64,000 nt of DNA, from contig CM066984.1 in NCBI GenBank assembly GCA_033977485.1, positions 106,859,691 through 106,923,690 on the forward strand, in the 5' to 3' direction. Shown in pieces: positions 21,320-31,965 of the stretch (position 1 is the stretch's first letter; each line of letters begins with the position of its first letter). The position numbers and the translations under genes are program-made. Below the pieces are notes generated by a model. That model was not told the DNA's origin. It made no database searches and saw only the letters and a list, made by a program, of their open reading frames with translations. Source of the DNA: Hydrangea macrophylla (lineage: Eukaryota; Streptophyta; Magnoliopsida; Cornales; Hydrangeaceae).

Positions 21320-22819
21320 TGATGGAAAAATAGGTTTAAATTAAGTTTTAAACCCGCAGCGGAAATAAGTCAAGTTACAAAACTTGTTGGTGTCCACGGA
21401 TTTACTACCCATCAATTCCATAGATGCGTACTACCATAGGGGACAAGAGTTATACCTTAGTGTCTTGAACCCAATTCTGAACTTCAACTTTCAGATGCCT
21501 CCACTAGATGATCTTCACCCTTATGACTCCTGCGGATGCCTGCCGGAAAGACTAAGGTTGGTGGGAACCCTAATATAGAGTATAGGAAGGTTTGGGAAAA
21601 CTATTATAGTTTCTGCAGCTTCTGCGTATAAGAACGACAATCAATCTTTTCCAGAACGCAGCTGCCCTATTTATAGATTTCCATAACCGACCTAAACTTT
21701 GACCGATCGAAGTGACTTCGATCGATCGAACCTTCGATCGATCGAACCATCCTAGATCGATCGAACCTGCCATGACCTCAATCGATCGAACATACTTCAA
21801 TCGATCGAACTTGTCTTGATAGCTTCCTCAAGTGTCTTTCCAAGCATCCTGGCGGAGCTAAGAGTGGGACCTCCTAGGCTCTTTATTGTTGGCTCAGACC
21901 AGTTTGTTAATTACCATGACCAAACTCTTTGATCAGCAAACTAACTAACTGGTCAGTTAACGTTTACTCCACTATAAAACGATAACTGAACTCCAACGCA
22001 AAAGAACATATCCGAAGCGATGACTAGACTTGTATGGTGTACTAATGTCCCTCTACCGTCAGCATTCGCAATCATATTCAGGTAGTCGGATAACTGTTAC
22101 TGTCAACCTGAATCATAATTACTTCTTGTATTCCTTGAGTCCCATTCACCTCTCATGATTACCAAACATGTCGATAACTATTATCAACAAGACTGCAGTT
22201 CTCAGTAATCAACTTGGTGACATTCTCAAGGGAATGCTTACTCTGAATCAGAGGGTAGATTCTATCTTGACAATATATGTTCACAACCCCGTGAACATGA
22301 CATACCCAAGATACCCAGGTGTTGATCTTCTATAGACCTCACTGATTGGTAAGTCAAAGCAGCCATGTCCACAGTCTGTGTTCATAATCGCCTCAAGATT
22401 GAGAACACGTACCTTATACAAGTTATGAGTTCCTATCGACTGTTTGACAGTTTTGAATATCAATAGGAAAGCTCAGGTCCGTCAATGCACTATAAGCACT
22501 AGCATACTAACCAAGAGTCACACTCTAGTGATTGAGATTTATCACTCCATCCAATGGTAGTTAATGATGCTATAGTGTATACCTGATGAGATATCCAGTC
22601 TCATCATCCACTGTGATAAGCTTTAAGTATCAAAGAATAGTAATTCGTATCTCGTCGTATGTATCTCATACACACACGAAATACTTACTATGATACTTAT
22701 GGATTAAACAATCATCTCATGAAAGAAACATACAAAATGAAATGTAAAGCTGATATCCATATATTAAAAATGCTAATGTCTAATACATATAGTAATGGTT
22801 GGAGGGCACAAACCCAACA
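21320..22819 (-). repeat. Co1 5' LTR
   Basis: 1500 bp, about 99.3 percent identical to 14112-15610 by eye. It carries the same TATA box (about 21667-21677) and palindrome cluster (21700-21808). One extra C near 21745 is the only indel seen. Confidence 0.92.
21700..21808. repeat. TTCGATCGATCGAA palindrome cluster, Co1 5' LTR
   Basis: Same six-dyad cluster as at 14492-14602, directly upstream of the minus-strand TATA box. Confidence 0.85.
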
Positions 22820-22973
22820 TGAAAGACCCTTCATTTCCCCACAAGAATTCAAATTAGGTCCTGAAAATTGAACTTGAGTCCCCCAAAATTTTCCCTCATT
22901 GCACTTTTGGCCCCCGGGGTCGTTTTTAGGTTTAAATCGACTACAAATTTTAAAGAAAAGTTAGAATGAATTT

Positions 22974-23116
22974 GAGCCCGCGGGCTCCACATTTTGAAAA
23001 TTAAGATGAATTTGAACCTGTGGGTTCTAGATTTTGAAAATAAAGATAAAATTAAGCCCGCAGGCTCTAAATTTTGAAAGAAAAAAAAACTAGAATAGAT
23101 TTGAGCCGGTGGGCTC
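22974..23116. repeat. Four GAGCCCGCGGGCTC-type palindromes
   Basis: Copies start at 22974, 23014, 23054 and 23103 (spacing 40, 40, 49). The first is a perfect 14-bp palindrome and the others are diverged. Each is followed by ATTTTGAAA-type sequence. Confidence 0.7.
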
Positions 23117-23124
23117 TGAAGTTT

Positions 23125-23490
23125 TGATCACCTCGTTTTGAGAATATAACAAATTTATATTCTCGATCCTCGTAACAAATTTACGTCGATCCTTTGTTTT
23201 GAATGTAACGAATTTACATTCTTGGTTCTCGCAACTAATTTGCGTTAACCCCGTTCTGAGAATATAACAAATTTATATCCTCGATCCTCGTAACAAATTT
23301 ACGTCGATCCTTTGTCTTTTGAATGTAACGAATTTACATTCTTGGTTCTCGTAACGAATTTGCGTTAATCCCCGTTTTGAGAATATAACAAATTTATATT
23401 CTCGATCCTCGTAACAAATTTACGTCGATCATTTGTCTTTTGAATGTAACGAATTTACATTCTCGGTTCTCGTAACAAATTTGCATTAAC
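23125..23490. repeat. Tandem repeat, ~115-bp unit, three copies
   Basis: Units carry GAGAATATAACAAATTTATA, TCGTAACAAATTTACGTCGA, TGAATGTAACGAATTTACAT and a TCTCGTAACGAATTTGCGTT block. They repeat near 23140, 23257 and 23378 with few changes. Confidence 0.8.
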
Positions 23491-23953
23491 CCTCGTAATT
23501 GAATCAAAAGCATCTTCATGACCCCCATAACAGATTTTGCATCAGTCAAGAATCAGGCAATCTTCTCTGACTAACACGTCACGTAATGTGCGACATACGT
23601 AGAGAAGACATGACAAGCATGACGCTTGCATAACCAGTTCTATTCGGGAATTACCATTACATAGCATGAGCATCACGATAGGATAGGTGCATCCATCCGT
23701 GTGACTACTTGCGTTTGTATGTGTTTGACCACGTGCCCGAACTACGCTTTGGTCTGATTCCTGATGGGATACGTAGGCAGCTCATCATGGAGCACGACCA
23801 ATTAGAATTACTCTGCGCGCTCGCTTCCTTTTGTAACTTATTTTGTTTTTTTCTTTAATCCGACAGTTTGGTCAAAGGCCTGTCTTCACACAGGCTTCGA
23901 CGTTCGCTTGTGGTTCGCGTTGCCCCACACGCTCCGTCGAAGAGGGGCAAACT

Positions 23954-24745
23954 GTAGACACCCCGATTTTGACCAAACGTTGAATTAAGGAGAGTATCAC
24001 CTCCATATCCGATGATGACAAGGACCGAAAGATTCGAAGTGTTCTAAGCCCTTCAGAAAGTTCTCCAAATGCGGTAAAATTTTTACAGAATGAAATACCA
24101 GGTATTTAGGAGAATTCAGGTATAAGACATCATTTTTGGAAAAAATCTTCGAAAATAAATTTCTTTAAGAAAAAGGAGGAAAGAAAAGACCTACAAATGG
24201 GAAGTTCAACAAAAATCGGCACACGGCAGTATTTTGCGGCACTCAGTGAGTGCCGAACGGCATTCGGTGAGTGCCGAACGGCAGTCACAGAATGCCGGCC
24301 CGACATTTACTGAGTGTCGCCGACAATTTCTTACTGCCGTTTGCTTTAACTGTTCGTATTTTATGGTACAATACGTATATATATGTGGATAAAAACAAAA
24401 AAAAAACTGATAAAGTAAGGTTGACAAAAATGCGGCAATCAATAATTTGGCGCGGCACTTGCTGAGAGCTGCGCGACAGTCATGGAATGCTACCGCGGCT
24501 TTCACGGAGTGCCGCAGCGGCATCCACTGACTGCCGTAAATGCTTTTAACTGCCGCCTTCTGCAGCAGTCTATCTATTTTCAGGAAGTACGTATTGTACC
24601 ACCAAATGAGACATTTACACCTGTCTTTTACTCCGAATTCACTGAGAATACTTAATATTTTTTGTCTATAAAAGAAGGAGGATCTTCCTTGGGAGGATAT
24701 ACAAAAAATATACAAGAGAAGAAGGAGCTACCATTACACTAACAT
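23954..24745 (+). repeat. Truncated Tat1 3' LTR
   Basis: Matches the first ~0.8 kb of the solo LTR at 31240-34247, from TGTAGACACCCC to CACTAACATAT. It then changes abruptly into Gy3 RNase H flank. It contains the GCACTC dyad clusters and a TATA box (TCTATAAAAG near 24664). About 2.2 kb of LTR is missing. Confidence 0.85.
24239..24318. repeat. GCACTCAGTGAGTGCC dyads at 21-22-bp spacing
   Basis: Four dyads start at 24239, 24260, 24281 and 24303. A second, more degenerate group follows at about 24450-24535. Both lie upstream of the TATA box. Confidence 0.85.
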
Positions 24746-24769
24746 ATATTTTATAAGACATCCAAAAAG

Positions 24770-27743
24770 TTATCCTTCTCCTTCCTCAGCACTCTGTACG
24801 TCGAACTCCGCCATCGTCTCCAATGCTCGCCATTCTGTAACCATTAAAGAGGCGATTGTTTCCCGAGTCTGTCGGCTTAAAGCATCAACGACCACATTAG
24901 CTTTACCAGGGTGGTATTCTAACGTGAAGTCATAATGTTTGATCAGCTCCATCCATCTGCGTTGCCTCATGTTCAACTCTTTCTGTGTGAACAAATATTT
25001 CAGGCTCTTGTGATCGGAGAATAAGTCAAACTTCTCACCGTAGAGGTAGTGTCTCCAAATCTTGAGTGCAAATACTACTGCCGCCAACTCCAAATCATGA
25101 TTGGGATAGTTCAACTCATTCGGCTTCAGCTGTCTAGATCTATAGGCGATAACTCTACCATCTTGCATAAGTACACACCCCAATCCTTGATATGATACGT
25201 CACTAAAGATAGTGAACTTCTCATCAGGCTTGGGTATAGCTAGTACCGGCGCGGTTGTGAGTCTCTCTTTCAACTCTAGAAAGGCGCGCTCATGCTTCTC
25301 TGTCCACTCGAACTTCAAATTCTTCTTCGTCAACCCAGTTAATGGTGCAGCTATTTTTGAAAACCCTTCAACAAATCTTCTGTAATAGCCTGCGAGTCCA
25401 AGAAAACTTCTAACCTCCGTAGGGTTGCTCGGCCTAACCCAGTTTCACACAGCATCGGTCTTGGACGAATTCACAAAAATTCCTTGAGATGACACCTTGT
25501 GTCCCAAAAATTTCACTTCTTGCAACCAGAACTCACACTTACTGAACTTGGCATACAAGTGGTGGTCCTTGAGTGTCTGCATCGCAATCCGTAGATGTTG
25601 TTCGTGTTCTTCTCCCAACTTAGAATAGATCAAAATATCATCAATGAAGACGATGATAAACTGATCCAAATAAGGCTTGAACACTATGTTCATCGGATCC
25701 ATGAACACTGCCGGGGCATTCGTCATTCCAAACGACATCACCAGAAACTCGTAGTGACCATATCGGGTCCTGAAATCAATCTTAGGTATGTCTTCCTTCC
25801 GTACCCTGAACTGATGATATCCCGACCTTACGTCTATCTTGGAAAATGTCGTAGCTCCTTGTAGTTGATCAAACAAATCGTCGATCCGAGGCAAGGGATA
25901 CTTATTCTTGATAGTCACGCGGTTCAGTTCTCTGTAATCGATACACAACCTGAGCGTCCCATCCTTCTTCTTCACGAATAACACTGGTGCTCCCCAAGGT
26001 GATGTACTAGGACGTACAAAACCTAGGTTCTCGAGCTCTTGAACTTGTTCTTTCAATTCCAACAGTTCGGTGGGGGGCCATTCTATAGGGAACCTTGGTG
26101 ATCGGTACGGTACCCGGTATAAGCTCAATACAGAACTCTATACTTCTCTCGGGCAGCAAACCAGAAATTTCTTGAAATACTTCTTCGAAATCCTTGACTA
26201 CAGGTATAGACGACACTGTCGCTTCTGTACTAACGACTTCGATATTTGCCAAACATCTAGTGAGGAACATATCTCCGGAAGGGTTACATTGAAAATCAAA
26301 GGGTTGATTCTCGTTGTCAGGGAATGTAATTCTCTTCCTCGCACAATCCAACTTTACTTGATTCTGAGAGAGCCAATCCATTCCTAGGATTATGTCGAAC
26401 TCTTTCATTGATAGGACAATCAACCTTGTCGGGATTTCACGGTCTCCTAGCCGTAAAGGACAATCCTTGCACATGTGTCCTAATCTGATTGCAGCTCCTA
26501 ATGGTGAAATAGCCCTCAAAGCTTTCTCTAAATGATGAGGTAAGATACCCAATCTCCGAATTGTATTAACAGATATGAACGAAAGAGTAGCACCCGTATC
26601 AAATAACACTTTAACATAAGAGTTAAACAAAGTTAATGTACCTTCCACTGCTTGCTGATCCGGTTGAGCTTCTCCATACTCTCCTTCTTCATAAATAGTT
26701 CCGTCATATCCAACAGCATTAGGAATAATAACATTCACGCGAGTCTGATTCTGTTGACCATAAGTCACTTGCTTTGGGGCAGTACAGAACTTATTGATGT
26801 GACCTGGTTCACCACAGTTGTAGCAGACTATGCCTTGCTGAGCAGTACGCCTCGGTGCCTTACAATCTCGAGCCAGACGACCAGAGTTGCCACAGTTGAA
26901 GCATTTCCCAGCATTACTCCCTTCTCCTACTCGAGGTTGAGTCGGATAGGTGATAGCTTGAGTCCTCTTGCTTCCGTCAAAATTCCTCTTCTACCCTTGC
27001 GTATGGTTCATTGGTGGTTTATTCCCAAAATTACCCCTTTGAGGCGGTCGGAATTCAAATTGCTTACGGTTCACTCGAGCGTCTTCTTCTAGATCAGTAG
27101 CCAAACCAACCAATCCTTCAAACGACTTATCTAGGTGACCGAGAGTCAGGCGGCGAATTTGCGGTGTCAGCCCTTGGTTATACTTCCGTATCTTCTTGTC
27201 TTCAGTATCAACCAGGTGTGGAGTAAACCGAGACAGTCTTTCGAACTATGTGGTGTACTCTTGCACTGAGTTGGTTCATTGCGTCAGATCCATGAACTCC
27301 TTCTCTCTTCTGTGCCTCTCCGTAGCCGGGAAATACTTCTCCAAAAATCTTCCCTTGAACGCAGTCCATGTCATTCCTGCCGCAGCTCCATTCCCGATAG
27401 TAGCTATGACCGAGTCCCACCAATCTGCGACAGCATCGATTAACTGAAAGGTAGCTAACCTCCTCTTGTCCATCTCATTGCACTGGACAGCTTCGAACAT
27501 GTGGTCCATCTGTCTTAACCACTATTCCGCTTTCCATGGATCCGCGGTACCCGCAAACTACTCGGGTCTGAGCGCACGGAATCTATCCAGTAGCTTATCT
27601 CTAGTTTGGCGATCTCGTCGGTTTTCATTCTGATTACTAACCCTTTCGATACGTCTGACAAAAGCTTCAAGAATTCCTGTGGGATCGGCAGCCTCAGGTG
27701 CTCCCTCAATCAAATTCACGTTCTTCCTTAGTCCTCCAGCCAT
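24770..27743 (-). pseudogene. Gy3 decayed gag-pol (gag, PR, RT, RNase H)
   Basis: Tekay-like chromovirus polyprotein closely related to Gy4. Gag starts at 27743 (MAGGLRKNVNLIEG). Two zinc knuckles lie near 26810-26920 ([14 protein letters not shown]; the other has Arg in place of His). Protease is near 26600 ([11 protein letters not shown]), RT at 26128-25445 (FIDDILIYS), and RNase H at 25333-24770. Damage includes several in-frame stops in gag where Gy4 has Lys, Gln or Trp, and a stop near 25443. One extra base in a six-G run at 26072-26077 shifts the frame between PR and RT just after PYRMAP. Integrase, chromodomain and 3' LTR are missing: the sequence stops near 24750 against the truncated Tat1 LTR. 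Confidence 0.88.
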
Positions 27744-28083
27744 TCTATGCATGATAGTGATAGTAGAATGAGAAACATGCATGAAGCAGTACTATGAAGC
27801 AATTTAAATGACGACAGCATTCAAAAGAGTATATTTTATATATAACTTCTTTTCAAGTTGATACAGAAAGCGTGTATAATCAGGTCAATGCCTACCCTAT
27901 CTATATGGGTTAGGACGCATATGTCCATGCAAGAGTTAATGCCAAAAATTGGGTTATTGCCCTATGCTCTAATACATGTAATTACAGTGTGCAAAAAGAG
28001 GTAGAGCTAATAGTCAAAAGTAGTTAATATATACAAATCGACATCTAAACGGTCAGTCATCGCCATAGGTAGCAATCAAAAGG

Positions 28084-28650
28084 TCAAGCGAGTCGGCCTG
28101 ATGAAGTCGCTGAACATGAGAGGGGAAAATTACAGCTATGTGAGGTCAACAACGAAGCAGGTCCAGGGGCATCTGCCTCTAGCAAAGCTAGCTCGAGTGC
28201 TAGTGCTTCCTCAAGGTCAACTGCGAAGTCGTCCCAACCTATGTCATCCTCCTCGGCGTCCTCGATAATAGGAGCAAGTACAACGTCTCTGTCACCATCG
28301 TCCTCAACAGCGGGGACAACAGGTGGAGGTATCTCTAGCTGTGCAAGGTGAGCCTGCACAACCTGAACCTCAAGAGGTAAATAGAAGGCATCGTTGTTAA
28401 CCAAGCAAACCATCTCTACAAGCACTAAGCGCTGGATCTCGATAAAGTACAGGATCTCGAGGCAGGCACGGGACAAGTCGACCAGTCCCAACACATGAAT
28501 CTGGTGCCAGAGATCTAACTCGACAGTAGCAGCTGCACGCTGCCCAATAGTGGTAAAATAAAGTATCGCAGAAGCTGGTACTATCGCTCCCACAGTAACC
28601 CAATGCCCTCCAAAAGCGTCAGGTACTAAAAGAGGCTGAGCTGGATCCAT
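28084..28650 (-). CDS. Gy3 pre-gag ORF, unknown function, homologous to the Gy4 one
   Basis: 188 codons between the primer site and gag, on the element's sense strand. It opens MDPAQPLLVPDAFGGH. The Gy4 protein at 45916-46920 has MDPEFHQFVTDAYGGH in the same place. Both also share an aromatic LW/MW position about 30 residues later, a (D/R)(L/D)xxxCxEIL segment, and an acidic C-terminal part (here EDAEEDDIGWDDFAVDLEE). This copy lacks the long acidic middle of the Gy4 version. The last residues after APGP may be frame-shifted. No known domain is recognised. Ogre elements have an ORF before gag, but this is a different lineage, and I cannot show homology to those. Confidence 0.6.
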   Translation of the reverse strand: MDPAQPLLVPDAFGGHWVTVGAIVPASAILYFTTIGQRAAATVELDLWHQIHVLGLVDLSRACLEILYFIEIQRLVLVEMVCLVNNDAFYLPLEVQVVQAHLAQLEIPPPVVPAVEDDGDRDVVLAPIIEDAEEDDIGWDDFAVDLEEALALELALLEADAPGPASLLTSHSCNFPLSCSATSSGRLA

Positions 28651-28827
28651 ACCTAAAAAAGGTACTAACTTAAGTTAGGAAAGAGATAATCTTAGGCGTT
28701 TGGGTTCTGAGTCTATCCTCCCTGTCATATCATCGAGGTGCAAAGCTTAAGCTAACAGATCGTGGAATCGGGTCTAAACTGGTAAACCCTAACCTGGCTA
28801 AACTATCTTGAGATAAATAATAACCTG

Positions 28828-28839
28828 GCTCTGATACCA
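28828..28839 (-). other. Gy3 primer-binding site
   Basis: Minus strand reads TGGTATCAGAGC, a perfect initiator tRNA-Met site. It lies 8 bp from the LTR edge at 28848. Confidence 0.88.
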
Positions 28840-29519
28840 CTAAATCCTGTCACGCCCCAACGTAACATAAATATGGAAAGCGTTTAATTTCCTTTATGGA
28901 CCAGTAGGTCGCGACAGTTTGAAGGATCGATTCCGTCCCAAACGTCGAACAACAAAAACATATAATCAGAGTTGAGCAGTCAAATATTTTTCTAACTTAT
29001 TACATATTACAGCACGGGGTCTCTAAAAGCACAAACCGCCTTAAATCAAAACAATAACTTAATATCTATTACAGTCATGCTTATTGCAAGAACAGTTTAT
29101 AACTTAAAACATATAAAAGTAAATTCTCTTCATCAGATAGTTGTTCTCAGTTTGCATAGTCATAAGGCCCCGCGTAGTCCTAACCTGAAAAGCCTAAACA
29201 CGAATGTCCAAGGCGCATTAACGCCGTCAGCTTCAAGAAGCTAGTGAGTATTAAAAACATAGCTTTGAATGTAAAACATACTCATTTACCGTTTTCCAAT
29301 TCTCATTTAATCCAATAAGTTTATATTAAAGCAAAGAGGTCATATTAGGGAAACAAGCACAATATTATTTAAAAGATGTAATTCACATATATGTGACCGT
29401 GTATGAGAACAATGCACCATCTCATCTTACCGACTCTTTTCTCTCGACAAAAACCCAACAATCCAACATCACACACCGGTATCTTTGAAACGCTAAGATA
29501 ACCACACTTTAGCACAGGG

Positions 29520-29850
29520 GTGCCAGGGAATGTCCAGTTTGCCTCACACTTTGGTCCGGGGTACCAGGGAGTGTCTATTGCCTCACACTTTGACTACCTA
29601 ATCCGCCATGCAAATACCGGAGGAACCCTCACGCAGTATCCAGACTCGGGTATCAGGGAGTGTCCGTAGGCCACACTTTAGCACTTCCATGGATGCCAGG
29701 GAATGTCCAAGTTCGGCTTTACACACTTTGACGCTACCATGGTCGTCAGGGAGTGTCCAATTTTGCCACCGTCGCATTTCAAAGACACCATCGCCGCAAT
29801 CTCAATCACATCACACTTTGGTACTCACTTACCAGGGAGTGTCCACATCA
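29520..29850. repeat. CAGGGAGTGTCC / CACACTTTG array in the Gy3 LTR
   Basis: About six to seven spaced copies of (T/G)(A/C)CAGGG(A/G)(A/G)TGTCC alternate with CACACTTTG. It occupies the position where the related LTR at 34687-37297 has its ATATCGATCGG array. Confidence 0.75.
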
Positions 29851-30164
29851 CAATCTCAACCGCACTTACTATGCCACACTAACCATTACTCTTTTCCACA
29901 CTGACCAACATTCACACTCACCATGCATGTACAACTGACTTCACATGTATGTCATGAAACTTTAAAACATGAGACAAAACACTGAATCATATAAACAACG
30001 TGCGTACGGGGATTGATAAGTCTCAATACAACTTTTTAATCGTTCAAACATAACAAATTAAGATTTTGATTTAATAATTTTCCCAAACAGTATCCAAACA
30101 ATATATAAATTTTATCCCAAACAGTCCTTTATCATAAAACAAGCAAAACTAGAAACTGCCAGAA

Positions 30165-30345
30165 GTCGCGCGCGCGGGCCGCTCGCGCGATGGGTCGCTC
30201 GCACGGGCCGCTCGCGCGATCTGCCTATTTTTCATTTTTATCATTATCAAAATTTCCAACTGCCAGAAAATCACAGGGCTCGCGCGCGCAGGCCTCTCGC
30301 GCGATGGGAAGTTTGCGCGGGCCACTCGCGCGATCGCGCGCGCGA
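30165..30345. repeat. CTCGCGCGATC palindrome cluster in the Gy3 LTR
   Basis: Repeated GCTCGCGCGAT and CGCGCGCG cores with GGGCC spacers, in a GC-rich island inside AT-rich LTR sequence. Confidence 0.75.
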
Positions 30346-31530
30346 GTTAATGCTAAGGCTTCTTCTTCCTCACAGAAACTACTCTGTTTTAGATTTTCAG
30401 GGTCTTTTTGACCCATTTCCAAATCTGTTAGTATATATATATCATATTATATATGGATCTCTTTAGTTTTTCACAAGGATTATGAATATGAAATCAATTT
30501 AACATAAAACAAACTATAGCTCTCAAATTTTATGAAATTTCAAAAGACATCAAAACTAATTTCCTTATATACTTTCTCATGGGGTTAAATTAAGCTCTAA
30601 ACCTTCAACCATAAACTATATGTACTACAAACTTTCATTATTATCTAAGAAAGCAGATTTTGCTTAAGTTTGAAAAATTATGATTTCAATGCTATGAAAC
30701 TTCAAACGTAAATACATCATTGGTGACTCTTAATTCAACTACACAAATCAGTAAATCAATAGTGAATTACATTCTGAGTGAGTTAGAAATACTCACTGTG
30801 AAAATGAGATGTGTGATTGTTTGAGAAAGATAAGCAAAAATAAGAATCCAATCCAAGCTTTGGCTATGGAAATTGAGGAACTCTTCTCCCTAGAAATTTA
30901 TGTAATGAAGCTCTCTGAACTCTCTCTATTTTCTTTGTGTTTTAGCTGGTAAGAATGTGGCAAATGAGAGCTGTGAGTGTATATATATATAGCCAATTGA
31001 TGGACTTGGAGGCCAAGTAATTTGTTGGATACTCAACAAATGAAATTTGTTTCTTAATTAACTAAGGCTAACATATACACTGATATTTACATACGTATAT
31101 ACATGTATGAGCAGATAGTAGAGACTCCAAAGGTTGGAGAAAGATTAGTAGGGGTCAAGTAGCTCCCTAGGGGTCAATTGCAAGATGTTTGGCAAAATTA
31201 GATTTAGGCATAAACTAATATACACACTAAATGCATACCTGTAGACACCCCAATTTTGACCGACCGTCGAATTTAGGAGAGCGTCTCCTCCACGTCCGAT
31301 AATGATAAAGACCGAAAGAATCGAAGTATTCCAAGCTCTTTAGAAAATTTTCCAAACGCGATAAAATTTCACAGAAAGAAGAAAATACCAGGTGTTTAGG
31401 AGAATTCAGGTATAAAAAACACCATTTTTGGAGAAAATCTTCGAAAATATTTTTTTGGAAGAAAAAGGAGAAAAGAAAAGACTTAAAAGAAGAAGTTCAA
31501 CAAAAAAATGGCACACGGCAGATTGCCGCG

Positions 31531-31823
31531 GCATTCAGTGAATGTCGCGCGGCACTCACTGAGTGCCGAACAGCATTCAGTGAATGCCGGGCCGGCACTC
31601 ACTAAGTGCCGCCGACATTTTCTGACTGCCGTTTGCTTTTCAAGTCCGTATTTTGTGGTACAATACGTATGTGTAGGCGGATAAAAACAAAAATCTGATA
31701 AAGTAAGGTTGACGGAAATCCGGCAATCAACAATCTGCCGCGGCACTCACGGAGAGCCGTGCGGCAGTCACGGAATGCCGGCGCGACAGTTACAGAGTGC
31801 CGCAATGGCACCCACGGACTGCC
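31531..31823. repeat. Two GCACTCACTGAGTGCC dyad clusters upstream of a TATA box
   Basis: First cluster starts 31531, 31552, 31573, 31595 (spacing 21, 21, 22). Second cluster starts 31743, 31764, 31786, 31808 (spacing 21, 22, 22). The clusters are about 130-420 bp upstream of the TATA box near 31955. Confidence 0.88.
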
Positions 31824-31949
31824 GCACACGAATTCTGACTGCCGCCCTGGGCAGCAGTCTGTCTAATTTCAGGAAGTACGTATTGTACCACCAAATGAGA
31901 GATTTACACCTGTCTTTTACTCCGAATTCACTGAAAATACTTGGTATTT

Positions 31950-31965
31950 TTTGTCTATAAAAAGA
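31950..31965 (+). promoter_or_regulatory. TATA box of Tat1-type LTR
   Basis: TCTATAAAAAGAGG, conserved with TCTATAAAAGAAGG at 24663 in the other copy. It is followed within 100 bp by a CACTAACATAT segment common to both. Confidence 0.6.

Larger units (their letters stand above)
14112..22819 (-). mobile_element. Co1: near-complete Ty1/copia retrotransposon
   Basis: LTRs of 1499 and 1500 bp flank gag, protease, integrase, RT and RNase H in copia order on the minus strand. The flanks are TCAAA (14107-14111) and TGAAA (22820-22824), which fit a 5-bp target duplication with one later change. I count about ten substitutions and one 1-bp indel between the LTRs, a divergence near 0.7 percent. At an assumed 1.3e-8 substitutions per site per year this is roughly a quarter of a million years. 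Three single-base nonsense codons interrupt an otherwise continuous frame, so it is recently inactivated. Confidence 0.92.
22820..23953 (+). mobile_element. Tat1 3' internal non-coding region
   Basis: No coding frame. It ends in a purine-rich tract (GAAGAGGGGCAAAC, 23940-23953) directly before an LTR start TGTAGACACC. Slightly upstream is GGGATACGTAGGCAG, a phrase typical of the 3' non-coding ends of plant Tat/Ogre-type gypsy elements. The left side holds GAGCCCGCGGGCTC repeats and a ~115-bp tandem repeat. The coding part of this element is absent, and Co1 is inserted on its left. Confidence 0.65.

Noticed and set aside
30190..30422. Arg/Ala-rich ORFs on both strands
   Set aside because: They come from the CGCGCG palindrome island in the Gy3 LTR.
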